DNA from: Bacteroidota bacterium
Lineage (GTDB): Bacteria; Bacteroidota; Bacteroidia; Bacteroidales; Paludibacteraceae
NCBI GenBank assembly: GCA_023459355.1
Contig: JAEWUM010000019.1
Coordinates: 22,872-86,871 of the forward strand
Reading direction: 5' to 3'
DNA length: 64,000 nucleotides
Shown: positions 15,854 to 25,707 of the stretch, piece after piece
Layout of the letters: every line of letters begins with the position of its first letter
How positions within the stretch are numbered: position 1 is the first letter of the stretch
Made by a program: the position numbers and the translations under genes
The notes under the pieces: generated by a model
Told to the model about the DNA's origin: nothing
Database searches by the model: none
What the model saw: only the letters and a program-made list of their open reading frames with translations

Positions 15854-18364
15854 TCAGTGCAGCTGTTTCAAAATCTGTTCCAAATGGTATTCATCCATTA
15901 CAAGCACCTGCCTGGCTTTGCTGCCTTCGTTCGGACCGATAATCCCGGCCACCTCTAACTGATCGACAATTCGTCCGGCCCTGTTATATCCGATCGAAAA
16001 TTTACGCTGGATATTGGATGTCGAGCCTTGTTGCGAGCTGACAATCAAACGGGCAGCTTCTTCAAACAGAGGGTCACGTTTGCTCAGGTCGACACTGCTC
16101 ATATCGAGTCCTTCTCCTTCAGCACCAACATATTCGGGCAGGTAAAATGCCGAAGGATAACCTTGTTGTCCACCAATGTGGTGTACGATGTTCTCAACTT
16201 CGGGTGTATCCACGAAAGCACACTGCACGCGGATAAGTTCGTTGCCAGAGGTAAAGAGCATATCTCCGCGTCCGACTAACTGATTGGCGCCCGGACCGTC
16301 GATAATGGTGCGGGAGTCGATCATGGAAGAAACCCGGAATGCCACCCTGGCCGGGAAGTTGGCCTTGATAACCCCGGTGATGATATTCACAGACGGACGC
16401 TGGGTGGCTATGATCATGTGAATGCCAATGGCACGGGCCAGCTGGGCAATACGAGCAATCGGGAGTTCTACTTCTTTGCCGGCTGTCATAATCAAATCTC
16501 CAAACTCATCGACAATAACCACGATGTACGGAAGGAATTTGTGTCCTTTCTCTGGATTTAATTGTCGATTGATGAATTTTTCGTTGTATTCCTTGATGTT
16601 ACGCACATGTGCTTTCTTGAGCAGGTCGTAGCGGTCGTCCATCTCACGGCACAGAGAACTCAGGGTTTCCACTACTTTGGTGGTGTCGGTAATGATGGCA
16701 TCTTCACCATCGGGTAACTTAGCCAGGTAATGTTTTTCTATGTCGCCGTAAATGTTGAATTCAACCTTTTTGGGATCGATCAAGACAAATTTCAATACCG
16801 AAGGATGCTTCTTATATAACAACGATGTGATGATGGCATTCAGTCCGACCGATTTACCCTGACCTGTTGCACCAGCCACCAGTAAGTGAGGCATTTTGGT
16901 AAGATCGACCATGAAAATTTCATTGGTAATGGTTCTTCCGAATGCAATTGGCAATTCAAATTTGGACTCCTGAAATTTCTTGGAGGCAATAACGGAATGC
17001 ATCGAAACGACCTGTGGGTCTGCATTTGGTACTTCAATACCAATGGTGCCTTTGCCAGGTATAGGCGCGATAATGCGGATACCTGTGGCAGCCAGACTCA
17101 ACATGATGTCGTATTCCAGGTTGCGGATTTTTGAAATGCGGACGCCATCCTTCGGTACAATTTCGTACAGGGTGATGGTTGGACCAACAGTTGCTTTGAT
17201 AGTTTTGATTTCGATTCCGTAGTTTTGAAGGGTAGTTGTGATGCGCTCTTTATTTGCATTCTGTTCCTTCATGTCGATTTGCGTTTCATTATCTGTGCCA
17301 TACACCTTCAGCAAATCGAGGGTAGGAAATTTATATCTCGACAAATCAAGTGTAGGATCGTATTTTCCTAATTTCTCCAGATTATAAAACGGATCGTCAT
17401 TTTCTTCGTTGTTATGAATTTCTCCGGTGTCGACCGGTTTGTTTTCTTCCTCATTCTGCGGTTTCTCAATCTCAAAAGCCACATCGTCGGCAGCTGTTCT
17501 TACGGGTGTTTCTTCTTCATTATCATCCACATGAACTGCATCCTCTTCTTTTATTTTGTTCTGAATCCAGTCTTCCGGTACTATTTCTGTTCCGACTGCA
17601 ACGCTCGGTTCATCATCTTCTTCATCATTCAGATCCACAGTTTCTTCTTCGATTGCATCATTTTTCTTTCCGGAAAAAAGATTCTGCAGGAAAGTGATGG
17701 TTTTGGCAGTAGTAATGATGCTATATATAAGTAAAGTGCCGATAATCGCCATCAGTAATCCCAGTTCGCCGATATAAGAAATAAGCCATTCGCATACATA
17801 AACCCCATGTTCACCACCAAGCAGAAAGAATATCTGTGGCTTGAAATAGATATCAATAAAACCCAGTGTTACCGATAGCCATACCAACCAGAAGGCACTG
17901 TGAAAAAAAGCTTTCCAGAGTGAACAGAACCGCTTGTTCATGAGCCGGAACGATAAAATGCCTGCAAAAAGAAGAATGGCAAAAGCACCGATACCAAAAC
18001 TTTTATGAATGATTTGATGTGCAAAAAGTGCTCCGCCGAATGATGTGATATTCTGAATTTCTTTTCTTGCTCCGTGTAATTCGCTGAACGTAAGTTCCAT
18101 CTTGCTTTGATCTTCTGCGCCGGTGAAGAAATAGGAGATCATTCCGATGGAAAAATAAATCAGTATGAAGAAAAGGCTTAACCCGATTATAAAACGCAAC
18201 CGGTCGCTCGACAGGAAGCTGCCAATTTGACTCCAGGTTCCCGGACCATCGGCTTTGTTTGCTGATTTACCCTTTTTACTTCTCTTTGGAGATACATTCA
18301 AAGGAATGGTTTTGGTTTCTTCTTTTGGTTGTATGGTGGCTCTGACAGGTTTCCTCGGTGGCAT
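15854..18364 (-). CDS. ftsK: FtsK/SpoIIIE DNA translocase
   Basis: This 836-residue protein has four to five transmembrane helices at about 60-225, an acidic linker of about 100 residues, the FtsK alpha/beta motor and a C-terminal gamma winged helix (about 770-836). Walker A is GATGQGKS near residue 500 and Walker B is VVIVDEFGDLIM. The gamma domain carries IQRKFSIGYNRAGRIVDQLE. It pumps chromosome DNA through the closing septum and guides dimer resolution at dif. The length and layout are normal for the phylum. Confidence 0.97.
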   Translation of the reverse strand: MPPRKPVRATIQPKEETKTIPLNVSPKRSKKGKSANKADGPGTWSQIGSFLSSDRLRFIIGLSLFFILIYFSIGMISYFFTGAEDQSKMELTFSELHGARKEIQNITSFGGALFAHQIIHKSFGIGAFAILLFAGILSFRLMNKRFCSLWKAFFHSAFWLVWLSVTLGFIDIYFKPQIFFLLGGEHGVYVCEWLISYIGELGLLMAIIGTLLIYSIITTAKTITFLQNLFSGKKNDAIEEETVDLNDEEDDEPSVAVGTEIVPEDWIQNKIKEEDAVHVDDNEEETPVRTAADDVAFEIEKPQNEEENKPVDTGEIHNNEENDDPFYNLEKLGKYDPTLDLSRYKFPTLDLLKVYGTDNETQIDMKEQNANKERITTTLQNYGIEIKTIKATVGPTITLYEIVPKDGVRISKIRNLEYDIMLSLAATGIRIIAPIPGKGTIGIEVPNADPQVVSMHSVIASKKFQESKFELPIAFGRTITNEIFMVDLTKMPHLLVAGATGQGKSVGLNAIITSLLYKKHPSVLKFVLIDPKKVEFNIYGDIEKHYLAKLPDGEDAIITDTTKVVETLSSLCREMDDRYDLLKKAHVRNIKEYNEKFINRQLNPEKGHKFLPYIVVIVDEFGDLIMTAGKEVELPIARIAQLARAIGIHMIIATQRPSVNIITGVIKANFPARVAFRVSSMIDSRTIIDGPGANQLVGRGDMLFTSGNELIRVQCAFVDTPEVENIVHHIGGQQGYPSAFYLPEYVGAEGEGLDMSSVDLSKRDPLFEEAARLIVSSQQGSTSNIQRKFSIGYNRAGRIVDQLEVAGIIGPNEGSKARQVLVMDEYHLEQILKQLH

Positions 18365-18401
18365 AATTCAAAATTTACAATAGCTGTGTGTTTATAATTT
18401 G

Positions 18402-18409
18402 CAAAAATA
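18402..18409 (-). promoter_or_regulatory. Minus-7 box for ftsK
   Basis: On the minus strand the sequence reads TATTTTTG, a perfect TAnnTTTG match, about 38 bases upstream of the ftsK start. No clear minus-33 TTTG partner is visible. Confidence 0.5.
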
Positions 18410-18492
18410 ACAAAAAAATGATGCGGAAATTGTTTTATTTGACATAATTTTACAGAAAATTGTTTGATATATTATTTTCAACCCGGTATGTT

Positions 18493-19476
18493 ATGACTAT
18501 TCTCAAAACTTATTCGCTGACAATTGGTTATACCCATAGAAAAATTAATTCAGTTATTCAGTCGGATTTAAATCTGGTTGTAAAATCAGGTGAAATGGTC
18601 TGTCTTATCGGTCCCAACGGAAGCGGTAAGAGTACGTTATTGCGGACTTTGGCCGGGTTACAGCAACCTTTGTCAGGAAAGTCTGTCATCAATGGTGTTG
18701 ATATTCAGAAAATTTCAAACAAAGAGAGGGCTTTGCTAATATCCCTGGTGTTGACTGACCGGATCGACATCGAAAATGCGACTGTGAAGTCGATTGTTGC
18801 CATGGGCAGACATCCTCATACCAATTGGTGGGGAAGTGTGAATAAGGAAACTGAAACACAAGTGCAAAAGGCCATTCTCATGGTACATCTTGAAAATAAG
18901 GCAGACAAACTGATTTCAGAATTATCAGACGGAGAAAAACAGCGGGTAATGATTGCCAAGGCCTTCGTACAGGATACACCTATTATCATACTGGACGAAC
19001 CGACAGCTCATCTTGATCTGCCTAACCGGGTGGAAATCATGTTGTTGTTGCACAAGCTGGCACACGAAACCGGAAAAACAGTCATTATTTCGACACATGA
19101 ACTGGACATGGCTCTTCAGGCTGCTGACAGGGTTTGGCTGCTGACAGCCGAAAAAGGCGTCGAAGTCGGAGTGCCGGAGGATTTGGTATTGAATGGTCGT
19201 TTTAATGAAGCTTTCAGGAGTGATAACTATGTTTTTAATCCGACCAATGGAAATTTTTCCATGAATTATAAATTGGATAAACAGGTGTCGCTACAGGGCG
19301 ATAAAACGAGGATGTACTGGACTTTACGCGCTTTGGCAAGAGCCGGTTATGCGGCAGTGGAAAAAGCAAATCCAGCAATTGTCATTGAAAACAATTGCTG
19401 GATGATGGGGGATAATGAGTATGACTCAATTGAAAAACTGTTATCTGCTTTATCTCACTCCGTGCATCATGCGTAA
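18493..19476 (+). CDS. Iron-complex-type ABC transporter ATPase (orphan)
   Basis: I chose the ATG at 18493 (327 residues) because it starts the conserved domain (LKTYSLTIGY); an ATG 11 codons earlier is in frame. Walker A is GPNGSGKST (40-48), the signature is LSDGEKQR, and Walker B is IIILDEPTAHLDL followed by the switch histidine in STHELDMA. It resembles the FecE/BtuD/HmuV group that powers siderophore, haem or cobalamin import. A C-terminal extension of about 80 residues after the ATPase core is not part of the standard fold. No permease or binding protein is adjacent, so the partner must be elsewhere. The last 27 bases overlap the end of the convergent peptide-transporter gene. Confidence 0.88.
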   Translation: MTILKTYSLTIGYTHRKINSVIQSDLNLVVKSGEMVCLIGPNGSGKSTLLRTLAGLQQPLSGKSVINGVDIQKISNKERALLISLVLTDRIDIENATVKSIVAMGRHPHTNWWGSVNKETETQVQKAILMVHLENKADKLISELSDGEKQRVMIAKAFVQDTPIIILDEPTAHLDLPNRVEIMLLLHKLAHETGKTVIISTHELDMALQAADRVWLLTAEKGVEVGVPEDLVLNGRFNEAFRSDNYVFNPTNGNFSMNYKLDKQVSLQGDKTRMYWTLRALARAGYAAVEKANPAIVIENNCWMMGDNEYDSIEKLLSALSHSVHHA

Positions 19477-20835
19477 GAGTTTTTTGTTGAGGGTAATCAG
19501 TATGATACCACAAAAAATGACAAATAACGCAACGTAAAGGAATATCTTACCTGCACCCATCGATTCCACTGAAGATGCCAGGAATCCACCCACGATATTT
19601 GCCACAAATGATGAAAGTAACCATACGCCCATCAATACAGAAGCTAATTTAGGAGGTGACAGTTTGGTAACAACCGATAGACCTACGGGCGACAAGCACA
19701 GTTCTCCCAGTGTGTGAACCAGATAGGTAAGAACCAACCAAATCAGACTGGCTTTAATACTGATATCTTCCGTATCTCCACCTCTTTCGGCAACAGCGCC
19801 CAGCATGAAGAAGAATCCTACACCAAGGATAACCATACCAAGACCCATTTTAATGGGAGTTGTCAGTTTTTTACCGGTTTTAGAAACCCAGAACATACCA
19901 AAGAGCGGAGCAAGTAACACAATAAACAGGGGATTAACAGACTGGAACCAGGCAGTCGGGATTTCATAGCCAAATACCACGCGGTCTACATATTTATCAG
20001 TATAAAGACTCAATGAAGAACCTGCTTGTTCGAATCCTGCCCAGAAGAAAATAGCAAACACAAAGAGTACGAAAATAACTGTAATACGTTGTTTTTCTTC
20101 TTTTGTAAGCGGTTTCTTCGTGTCAACAGGCGCTTCGAGGTTGATGGCAGATGCCTGTAGTGAACCCGGACGTTTTCCTATATTTCCTAAGTATTTTTGT
20201 GCGAGTGCATTGAAAAATATCTGTCCCAGGAACATGCCGACAGCAGCGGCAAGGAAACCATAACGGTAACCATAGCTCATGACAACTTCACCTGCCTCGT
20301 TAGTAACTGTTCCGGCAAATAAATTGTCGGTCAGAAATCCTACTACCAGCGGCGCCATGAAAGCACCCAGATTGATACCCATGTAGAAAATGGAGAAAGC
20401 AGAGTCTCTTCTTTCGTCACCTTCTTCATATAATCCACCGACCAATGTTGAGATATTGGGTTTGAAAAATCCGTTTCCGATAATTAATAGTCCCAAACCG
20501 GCAAATAATCCTGTATGTGTATTGAAAGCAAACAAAGTCAATTGTCCGAGCATCATGGTAAGTCCGCCGATAGTGATGGCGTGTCGCTGTCCAAGCCATT
20601 TGTCGGCAATCCATCCACCGATCAGCGGTGTAAAATATACAAATCCTGTAAAGAAGCCATAAATTAAACTCGCATTTTGAGCGCTGATGTTAAGTCCACC
20701 TTCCAGGTAGGTTTTTGTCAGATAAAGAATCAGGATACCCCGCATCCCGTAATAACTGAAACGTTCCCACATTTCAGTAAGGAACAATAAATACAGGCCT
20801 TTGGGATGACCCGTTCTTTTTTTACCTTTTGTCAT
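19450..20835 (-). CDS. POT family proton-dependent oligopeptide transporter
   Basis: This 461-residue membrane protein has about 12 transmembrane segments. The N-terminal family motif is EMWERFSYYGMRGILILYLT, and the PTR2 signatures are GGWIADKWLGQRHAITIGG and FYMGINLGAF. It imports di- and tripeptides with protons across the inner membrane. It carries the ExxERFxYY motif linked to proton coupling. The 3' end overlaps the convergent ABC ATPase gene by 27 bases. Confidence 0.95.
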   Translation of the reverse strand: MTKGKKRTGHPKGLYLLFLTEMWERFSYYGMRGILILYLTKTYLEGGLNISAQNASLIYGFFTGFVYFTPLIGGWIADKWLGQRHAITIGGLTMMLGQLTLFAFNTHTGLFAGLGLLIIGNGFFKPNISTLVGGLYEEGDERRDSAFSIFYMGINLGAFMAPLVVGFLTDNLFAGTVTNEAGEVVMSYGYRYGFLAAAVGMFLGQIFFNALAQKYLGNIGKRPGSLQASAINLEAPVDTKKPLTKEEKQRITVIFVLFVFAIFFWAGFEQAGSSLSLYTDKYVDRVVFGYEIPTAWFQSVNPLFIVLLAPLFGMFWVSKTGKKLTTPIKMGLGMVILGVGFFFMLGAVAERGGDTEDISIKASLIWLVLTYLVHTLGELCLSPVGLSVVTKLSPPKLASVLMGVWLLSSFVANIVGGFLASSVESMGAGKIFLYVALFVIFCGIILITLNKKLLRMMHGVR

Positions 20836-20876
20836 TATTTTTAGATTTTATTTAACGCTTTTTCGAAAAGCAGGTG

Positions 20877-20884
20877 CAAAAATA
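20877..20884 (-). promoter_or_regulatory. Minus-7 box for the peptide transporter
   Basis: On the minus strand TATTTTTG matches TAnnTTTG perfectly, about 41 bases upstream of the start codon. The minus-33 region is not convincing. Confidence 0.5.
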
Positions 20885-20909
20885 ATAAACTTGTTTGAAT
20901 ATACAATAT

Positions 20910-23894
20910 TTATTCAACCAAGTTTAACGTGTCAGCCGGTTTCATAACCACGCCAATATTTTTTCGTCCGTCGGACTTGATGATGATGGGATTGTTGAAC
21001 CGAACAAGTCTCACGTACTCACTTTCATAAATAGCCTCTTGTGCATTTAGAAAATCAATGTCGAAGGAACCTTCTTTGTTAAAAGGGTTGATGGTGAAAT
21101 ATGAAACCCCGAAAGAAGTCAGGTTTTGGAAGAAGTGAGTTCCCTGACTCGGTTCTATTCTGTAGTTCGATAATCCCGATTCAACGATGAGCATGGCGTT
21201 GCTGATGTGTGGCCATTTCACCGGTATGCCCAACCAGGGATCACTGGAACCCCACCTGCCGGGACCGACCAACACATAATGCCTGTTTTCGGCGATCATT
21301 TTTTTATTCAGTTTCTCGATGTCATACATGATCAACTGATTTTTAGAGGCGTTAAAAGCTTCCGGCTTTACATAAATGATATCATACACATCGTTGGTGA
21401 TACCATGTCCCAATACACTGTTGCTACTGATGATGGTGTCTTCCTCCTGTATCTTACCGATGTCTTCGTTAATGTTTTCATTGGAATCAACAATGGGTCT
21501 GATTTGCAGAAAATAAAATGTATGTTGCTTATTTTCAGAATAATCTATATTTACAGCAAACTCGATTTCGATAGGTCTACCCATTTCATTGTGGGCAATT
21601 TTCAGTACATCCGTTAAAATATCCGCTAATGGAAAAACATTGTGTTGCAGGATGTTGGCGAAAGTGATGATCTTCCGGCCCCCTTCGTAAATGCCGTCAT
21701 AAATCATTTGCTCCTGCACATCATAAGTCGAAGCAATGTATTTCAATGTGCCGTCTTTTAATGCTTCCTGTACATTGATTTTAAGCAGATTGAAACCATC
21801 ATCGACTTGAGGAGTAAAGTGAATATTATTCAGATCGAGCGCATTGAAATAAGTTTGTGTTTCCCGCAGGGCATATTCCAGACTGCTGGTCTGCAGGATA
21901 TTATGTGGATATGCAGGAGAAAAACGCAAAGTAACACCTCCGTCAACAATATATTTACCCAAACCGAGGGCGACATTTGCAATACCATCTTCGGGTTTTT
22001 CGGATCCAATCGGATAATAATTCAGTGATTTTGCAACTCCTGAGAAAGAAGGATAAAAGCGATTTTCGTATTGATTACCACAGGTTTCCTGCAGGACAAT
22101 AGCCATTTTCTCTTCGTCAATCACATTTTTGGTCGCTGTCATGTAAAGTTTACTCTGCTGAAAATAAACTGAGGCATACACTGCTTTGATAGCTTCGGTG
22201 AGCAGTGAAAGCGTCTGAGTACGACTCACCTTGTTGTACGGGACCATATAAGTTGAATAGATGCCGGCAAATGGCTGGTAGTGAGAATCTTCAAGCAGGC
22301 TGGAAGACCTTACTGCTACCGGAGTGCTGATGACACCCAGAAAAGCATAGAGATCGGCAATCAGTTTTTTAGGTAATCGGGCATGTAAAAAACGTTTCAG
22401 GATTTCTTCATCCGGTAAATCCGATAAAGCAATCGGATATAAATCGTTCATTTCCATAAATTCGGAGAAGATGTCGGTACAAATGACCACCGTCTTCGGA
22501 ATCACAATCTGTACATTGTCATGCTGTTGTAACTTCTCATTCCGTTTAATCATGGAGTCGATGAAAGCCAGTCCGCGCCCTTTACCACCCATTGAGCCAT
22601 CGCCGATACGGGCAAAATTGGAGTACTGGTCGAATCTTTCCCGCTGGAAAACGGCCACCACACCACGGTTTTTGATTTTGCGGTATTTCACAATGCCCCC
22701 AAAAAGCACCTGACGCAGTTTATTCAGATCTTCAATGCCGGGATCGTAAATGTTCGTATTCTTGAAAAATTCAGCCAACGGAAACATAGCTCTTGAATAC
22801 AACCAGCGGGAGACATTGTTGCGTGTAACGTGATACATCAGGCATTCATCGCTCAGGTTGAAAAAAACATCCTGTAAATCCCGCAGGTTTCTTACCCGCG
22901 CTTCCACTTCCCCGGTATTGGGATTTTTAAAGATAAAATCCGAGAATCCGAAGTTCAGGTTGATTCTGTCGCGAAGTTCGGTCAGCAAGGTTGGAGAATG
23001 TTTGCTGATAAAGGCCGCTTTCACCCTGTCGGCTTCTTCTTTGTTTTTTTCGTCGGACGACTGGATGATCAACGGAATAAATTTATCCTGTCTTCTGATT
23101 TCTTCACATAAAATAACTCCTGCCTGTTTGTCTTTAATACCGTCTTTCTGAAAGCTAACATCGGCAATTACCCCAAGCATATTATCCTTGTATCTATTGT
23201 ATATGAAAATAGCTTCTTCGTAGGTTCGGGCAAACAAAATTTTCGGTCGTCCCCGCATCCTTAACATCTGTTCGTGCTCATTCAAAGCTTCCGTCATGAA
23301 TGAAAGTGATTGCTTAAACACGCATTTGTACAGATGGGGCAGGATGGAAGAGTAGAAGTGGATAGAATCTTCTACAAACAGAATTACCTGAACACCCACA
23401 GATGCCACATCTTCCTCCACATTCATCTTATCTTCCAGCATTTTGGTAATTGCCAGCAGGATATCGGGATTTCCAAGCCAACTGAAAACATAATCAATCG
23501 CGCTTAAATCTTCGTTGGATATCCTCTTGGAAACAGACTTGGAGAAAGGAGTGAGCACTACGATGGGGATATTCGGGTAATGCATTTTAACTTCTTTTGC
23601 CCATTCAAAAGGATTAATGCTGTCGCCACTCGGCATCGAAATAATCACATCAAAGTCTCTTTCTTTCAATATTTTATTGGCATCTTTCTCATTTGAAACC
23701 AGCGTGAACCGGGGAGGATAACGCAAATTAAGCGATGTGTATTCATTGAAAATCTGTTCGTCAATCCGGCCGTCTTCTTCCAGGATAAAGGAATCATATT
23801 TACTAGCATAGAGCAGGATGTTGTAAATACGATGCTTCATCAAATCAGCAAAAGAAGTATCTTTAAAATATAATTGTTTGATATTTCTATACAT
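20910..23894 (-). CDS. PEP/pyruvate-binding (PPDK N-terminal) domain protein with receiver-like N-terminus
   Basis: The protein has 994 residues. The first about 330 contain one or two response-regulator-like folds (FDVIISMPSGDSINPFEW, IPIVVLTPFSKS; then VILFVEDSIHFYSSILPHLY and VIADVSFQKDG). Then comes an ATP-grasp domain of the pyruvate phosphate dikinase/PEP synthase type (GGKGRGLAFIDSM, TPVAVRSSSLLEDSH, FAGIYSTYM, with IEIEFAVNID near residue 775). The phosphohistidine and PEP-binding domains of PEP synthase are not evident: the C-terminus ends in a short unique region with the motif VGPGRWGSSDPWLG. It is therefore unlikely to be a complete PEP synthase. Proteins with this layout are common in Bacteroidales and often annotated as phosphoenolpyruvate synthase; the true reaction is not established as far as I know. 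Confidence 0.8.
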   Translation of the reverse strand: MYRNIKQLYFKDTSFADLMKHRIYNILLYASKYDSFILEEDGRIDEQIFNEYTSLNLRYPPRFTLVSNEKDANKILKERDFDVIISMPSGDSINPFEWAKEVKMHYPNIPIVVLTPFSKSVSKRISNEDLSAIDYVFSWLGNPDILLAITKMLEDKMNVEEDVASVGVQVILFVEDSIHFYSSILPHLYKCVFKQSLSFMTEALNEHEQMLRMRGRPKILFARTYEEAIFIYNRYKDNMLGVIADVSFQKDGIKDKQAGVILCEEIRRQDKFIPLIIQSSDEKNKEEADRVKAAFISKHSPTLLTELRDRINLNFGFSDFIFKNPNTGEVEARVRNLRDLQDVFFNLSDECLMYHVTRNNVSRWLYSRAMFPLAEFFKNTNIYDPGIEDLNKLRQVLFGGIVKYRKIKNRGVVAVFQRERFDQYSNFARIGDGSMGGKGRGLAFIDSMIKRNEKLQQHDNVQIVIPKTVVICTDIFSEFMEMNDLYPIALSDLPDEEILKRFLHARLPKKLIADLYAFLGVISTPVAVRSSSLLEDSHYQPFAGIYSTYMVPYNKVSRTQTLSLLTEAIKAVYASVYFQQSKLYMTATKNVIDEEKMAIVLQETCGNQYENRFYPSFSGVAKSLNYYPIGSEKPEDGIANVALGLGKYIVDGGVTLRFSPAYPHNILQTSSLEYALRETQTYFNALDLNNIHFTPQVDDGFNLLKINVQEALKDGTLKYIASTYDVQEQMIYDGIYEGGRKIITFANILQHNVFPLADILTDVLKIAHNEMGRPIEIEFAVNIDYSENKQHTFYFLQIRPIVDSNENINEDIGKIQEEDTIISSNSVLGHGITNDVYDIIYVKPEAFNASKNQLIMYDIEKLNKKMIAENRHYVLVGPGRWGSSDPWLGIPVKWPHISNAMLIVESGLSNYRIEPSQGTHFFQNLTSFGVSYFTINPFNKEGSFDIDFLNAQEAIYESEYVRLVRFNNPIIIKSDGRKNIGVVMKPADTLNLVE

Positions 23895-23940
23895 GACTAT
23901 ATTTAAATTTATATGCAGAAAAAATAAATTTCAGAAACGA

Positions 23941-23970
23941 TTTGATTATAGGAAAAAACATTTAACTTTG
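23941..23970 (+). promoter_or_regulatory. Promoter of gdhA
   Basis: A minus-33 TTTG (23941-23944) and a perfect minus-7 TAACTTTG (23963-23970) are separated by 18 bases, as in Bacteroidetes primary-sigma promoters. The predicted leader is about 65 bases. Confidence 0.75.
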
Positions 23971-24040
23971 GTGGTATAATTGAAGCACAAAGCTAATAAT
24001 CTAAAATCAAATCACAATAACAATTTAAAACTAATTGTTT

Positions 24041-25375
24041 ATGGATATAGAAAAAATCATGTCTTCGCTCGAAGCGAAACATCCGGGGGAACAGGAGTAT
24101 TTACAGGCTGTTCGGGAAGTATTGATCAGCATCGAACCGGTGTATAATGAACATCCGGAGTTTGAAAAAGCCAAAATAGCCGAAAGAATAGTAGAACCAG
24201 ACCGGATTTTTACGTTCAAGGTGCCCTGGGTTGATGACCGGGGAGATGTGCAGGTAAATCTGGGTTACCGGGTTCAGTATAATAATGCCATTGGTCCGTA
24301 TAAAGGCGGACTGCGATTCCACTCTTCTGTAACACTTTCTATTCTGAAGTTCCTGGGTTTTGAACAAACCTTTAAAAACGCGTTGACAACCCTGCCGATG
24401 GGAGGGGGAAAGGGTGGTTCCGATTTCAACCCGAGGGGTAAGTCGCCTGCTGAAGTGATGCGTTTTTGTCAGGCTTATATGCTGGAGCTTTGGAGGCATA
24501 TTGGACCCGAAACCGACATTCCTGCCGGAGATATCGGGGTAGGAGCACGCGAAATTGGATATTTATATGGTATGTATCGAAAGCTGGCGCGTGAAAATAC
24601 CGGTGTGTTTACTGGAAAAGGACTTGAATACGGTGGTTCGCTGATTCGTCCCGAAGCAACGGGCTTCGGGGGCTTGTACTTTGTCAGCCAGATGCTCGAA
24701 ACAGCAGGAGAAAGCATGAAAGGCAAAACCATCGCCATTTCAGGTTTTGGCAATGTGGCCTGGGGGGCTGCGCTGAAAGCCACAGAAATGGGAGCGAAGG
24801 TGATTACCATTTCTGGTCCGGATGGTTATGTGTTGGATGAAAATGGAATTTCGGGAGAAAAAATTGAATATATGCTCGATTTACGGGCTACTTGTAACGA
24901 TGTGGTGGCTCCTTATGCTGAAAAATATGGCGTACCGTTTTTCCCGGATAAAAGACCGTGGGAAGTGAAGGTTGATATTGCCTTGCCCTGTGCCACACAG
25001 AATGAACTAAATGCCGATGATGCCCGAATGCTGATAAACAATGGTGTGAAGTGTGTGGGAGAAATATCGAATATGGGTTGTACCCCGGAAGCCATTGACT
25101 TATTTATAGAGCATAAAGTACTTTATGGTCCGGGTAAAGCCGTGAATGCAGGCGGTGTAGCTACATCGGGACTCGAGATGACACAAAATGCCATGCACAT
25201 TAACTGGACAGCGGCTGAAGTAGATGCAAAACTGCAACAAATCATGTCAGAAATTCATGCACAATGTGTCAGATATGGCAGAGAAGCCGATGGATATATC
25301 AATTATATGAAAGGTGCCAATGTGGCAGGATTTTTAAAAGTTGCAAAAGCGATGCTGGCACAGGGGGTGGTTTGA
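24041..25375 (+). CDS. gdhA: NADP-type glutamate dehydrogenase
   Basis: The ATG at 24041 gives 444 residues, the usual length of hexameric bacterial GDH; a TTG two codons earlier is in frame but unnecessary. The substrate loop is PMGGGKGGSDFNPRGKS with the catalytic lysines, followed by DIPAGDIGVGAREIGYLYG. The dinucleotide fold is AISGFGNVAWGAA, and the C-terminal NAGGVATSGLEMTQNAM is typical. The enzyme makes glutamate from 2-oxoglutarate and ammonium in the cytoplasm. It has a good promoter upstream and a repeat tract that starts directly after the stop codon. Confidence 0.97.
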   Translation: MDIEKIMSSLEAKHPGEQEYLQAVREVLISIEPVYNEHPEFEKAKIAERIVEPDRIFTFKVPWVDDRGDVQVNLGYRVQYNNAIGPYKGGLRFHSSVTLSILKFLGFEQTFKNALTTLPMGGGKGGSDFNPRGKSPAEVMRFCQAYMLELWRHIGPETDIPAGDIGVGAREIGYLYGMYRKLARENTGVFTGKGLEYGGSLIRPEATGFGGLYFVSQMLETAGESMKGKTIAISGFGNVAWGAALKATEMGAKVITISGPDGYVLDENGISGEKIEYMLDLRATCNDVVAPYAEKYGVPFFPDKRPWEVKVDIALPCATQNELNADDARMLINNGVKCVGEISNMGCTPEAIDLFIEHKVLYGPGKAVNAGGVATSGLEMTQNAMHINWTAAEVDAKLQQIMSEIHAQCVRYGREADGYINYMKGANVAGFLKVAKAMLAQGVV

Positions 25376-25533
25376 AAGCGAATAGCGAATAGCTAATAGC
25401 GAAAGCAGTAAGTGGTTAGATAGAAAATCATTATTCACTATTAGCTATTCACTATTAGCTATTAGCTATTCGTTTTCCGTTTTCCGTTTTCCGCTTTCCG
25501 CTTTCCGTTTTCCGCTCTCCGTTTTCCGCTTTA
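25376..25533 (+). repeat. Simple repeat tract after gdhA (GAATAGC units, inverted, then TTTTCCG units)
   Basis: Immediately after the TGA, AGCGAATAGC units run to about 25402. A spacer follows, then inverted CTATTAGCTATTC units (25432-25472), so a long hairpin can form. The tract then continues as about nine TTTTCCG/CTTTCCG units up to 25533. The rest of this 332-base gap before the protease gene holds the protease promoter region and no gene. Confidence 0.9.
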
Positions 25534-25633
25534 TGGATGATTATTAAAATTAACTTAATGTCTGTTCTTCGTTAATCGGTTTTAAATGTTAAAATCAAAA
25601 TGTTAAAATACACCAAATCAAGCTGACAAATGA

Positions 25634-25686
25634 TTTCAGCGGAACAACTTTTGTGTAATTTAGTGCCGGAAATAAAAAATCCGGCA
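25634..25686 (+). promoter_or_regulatory. Putative promoter and leader hairpin of the DegQ-type protease gene
   Basis: TTTC (25634-25637) and TAATTTAG (25656-25663, one mismatch to TAnnTTTG) are 18 bases apart. The predicted transcript would begin with the hairpin GCCGGA (25665-25670)/TCCGGC (25680-25685). It is followed by a T/A-rich stretch, not a clean T run, so a stabilising or regulatory leader is more likely than a terminator. Confidence 0.45.
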
Positions 25687-25707
25687 TTATTTATTTAATT
25701 TAAAACT

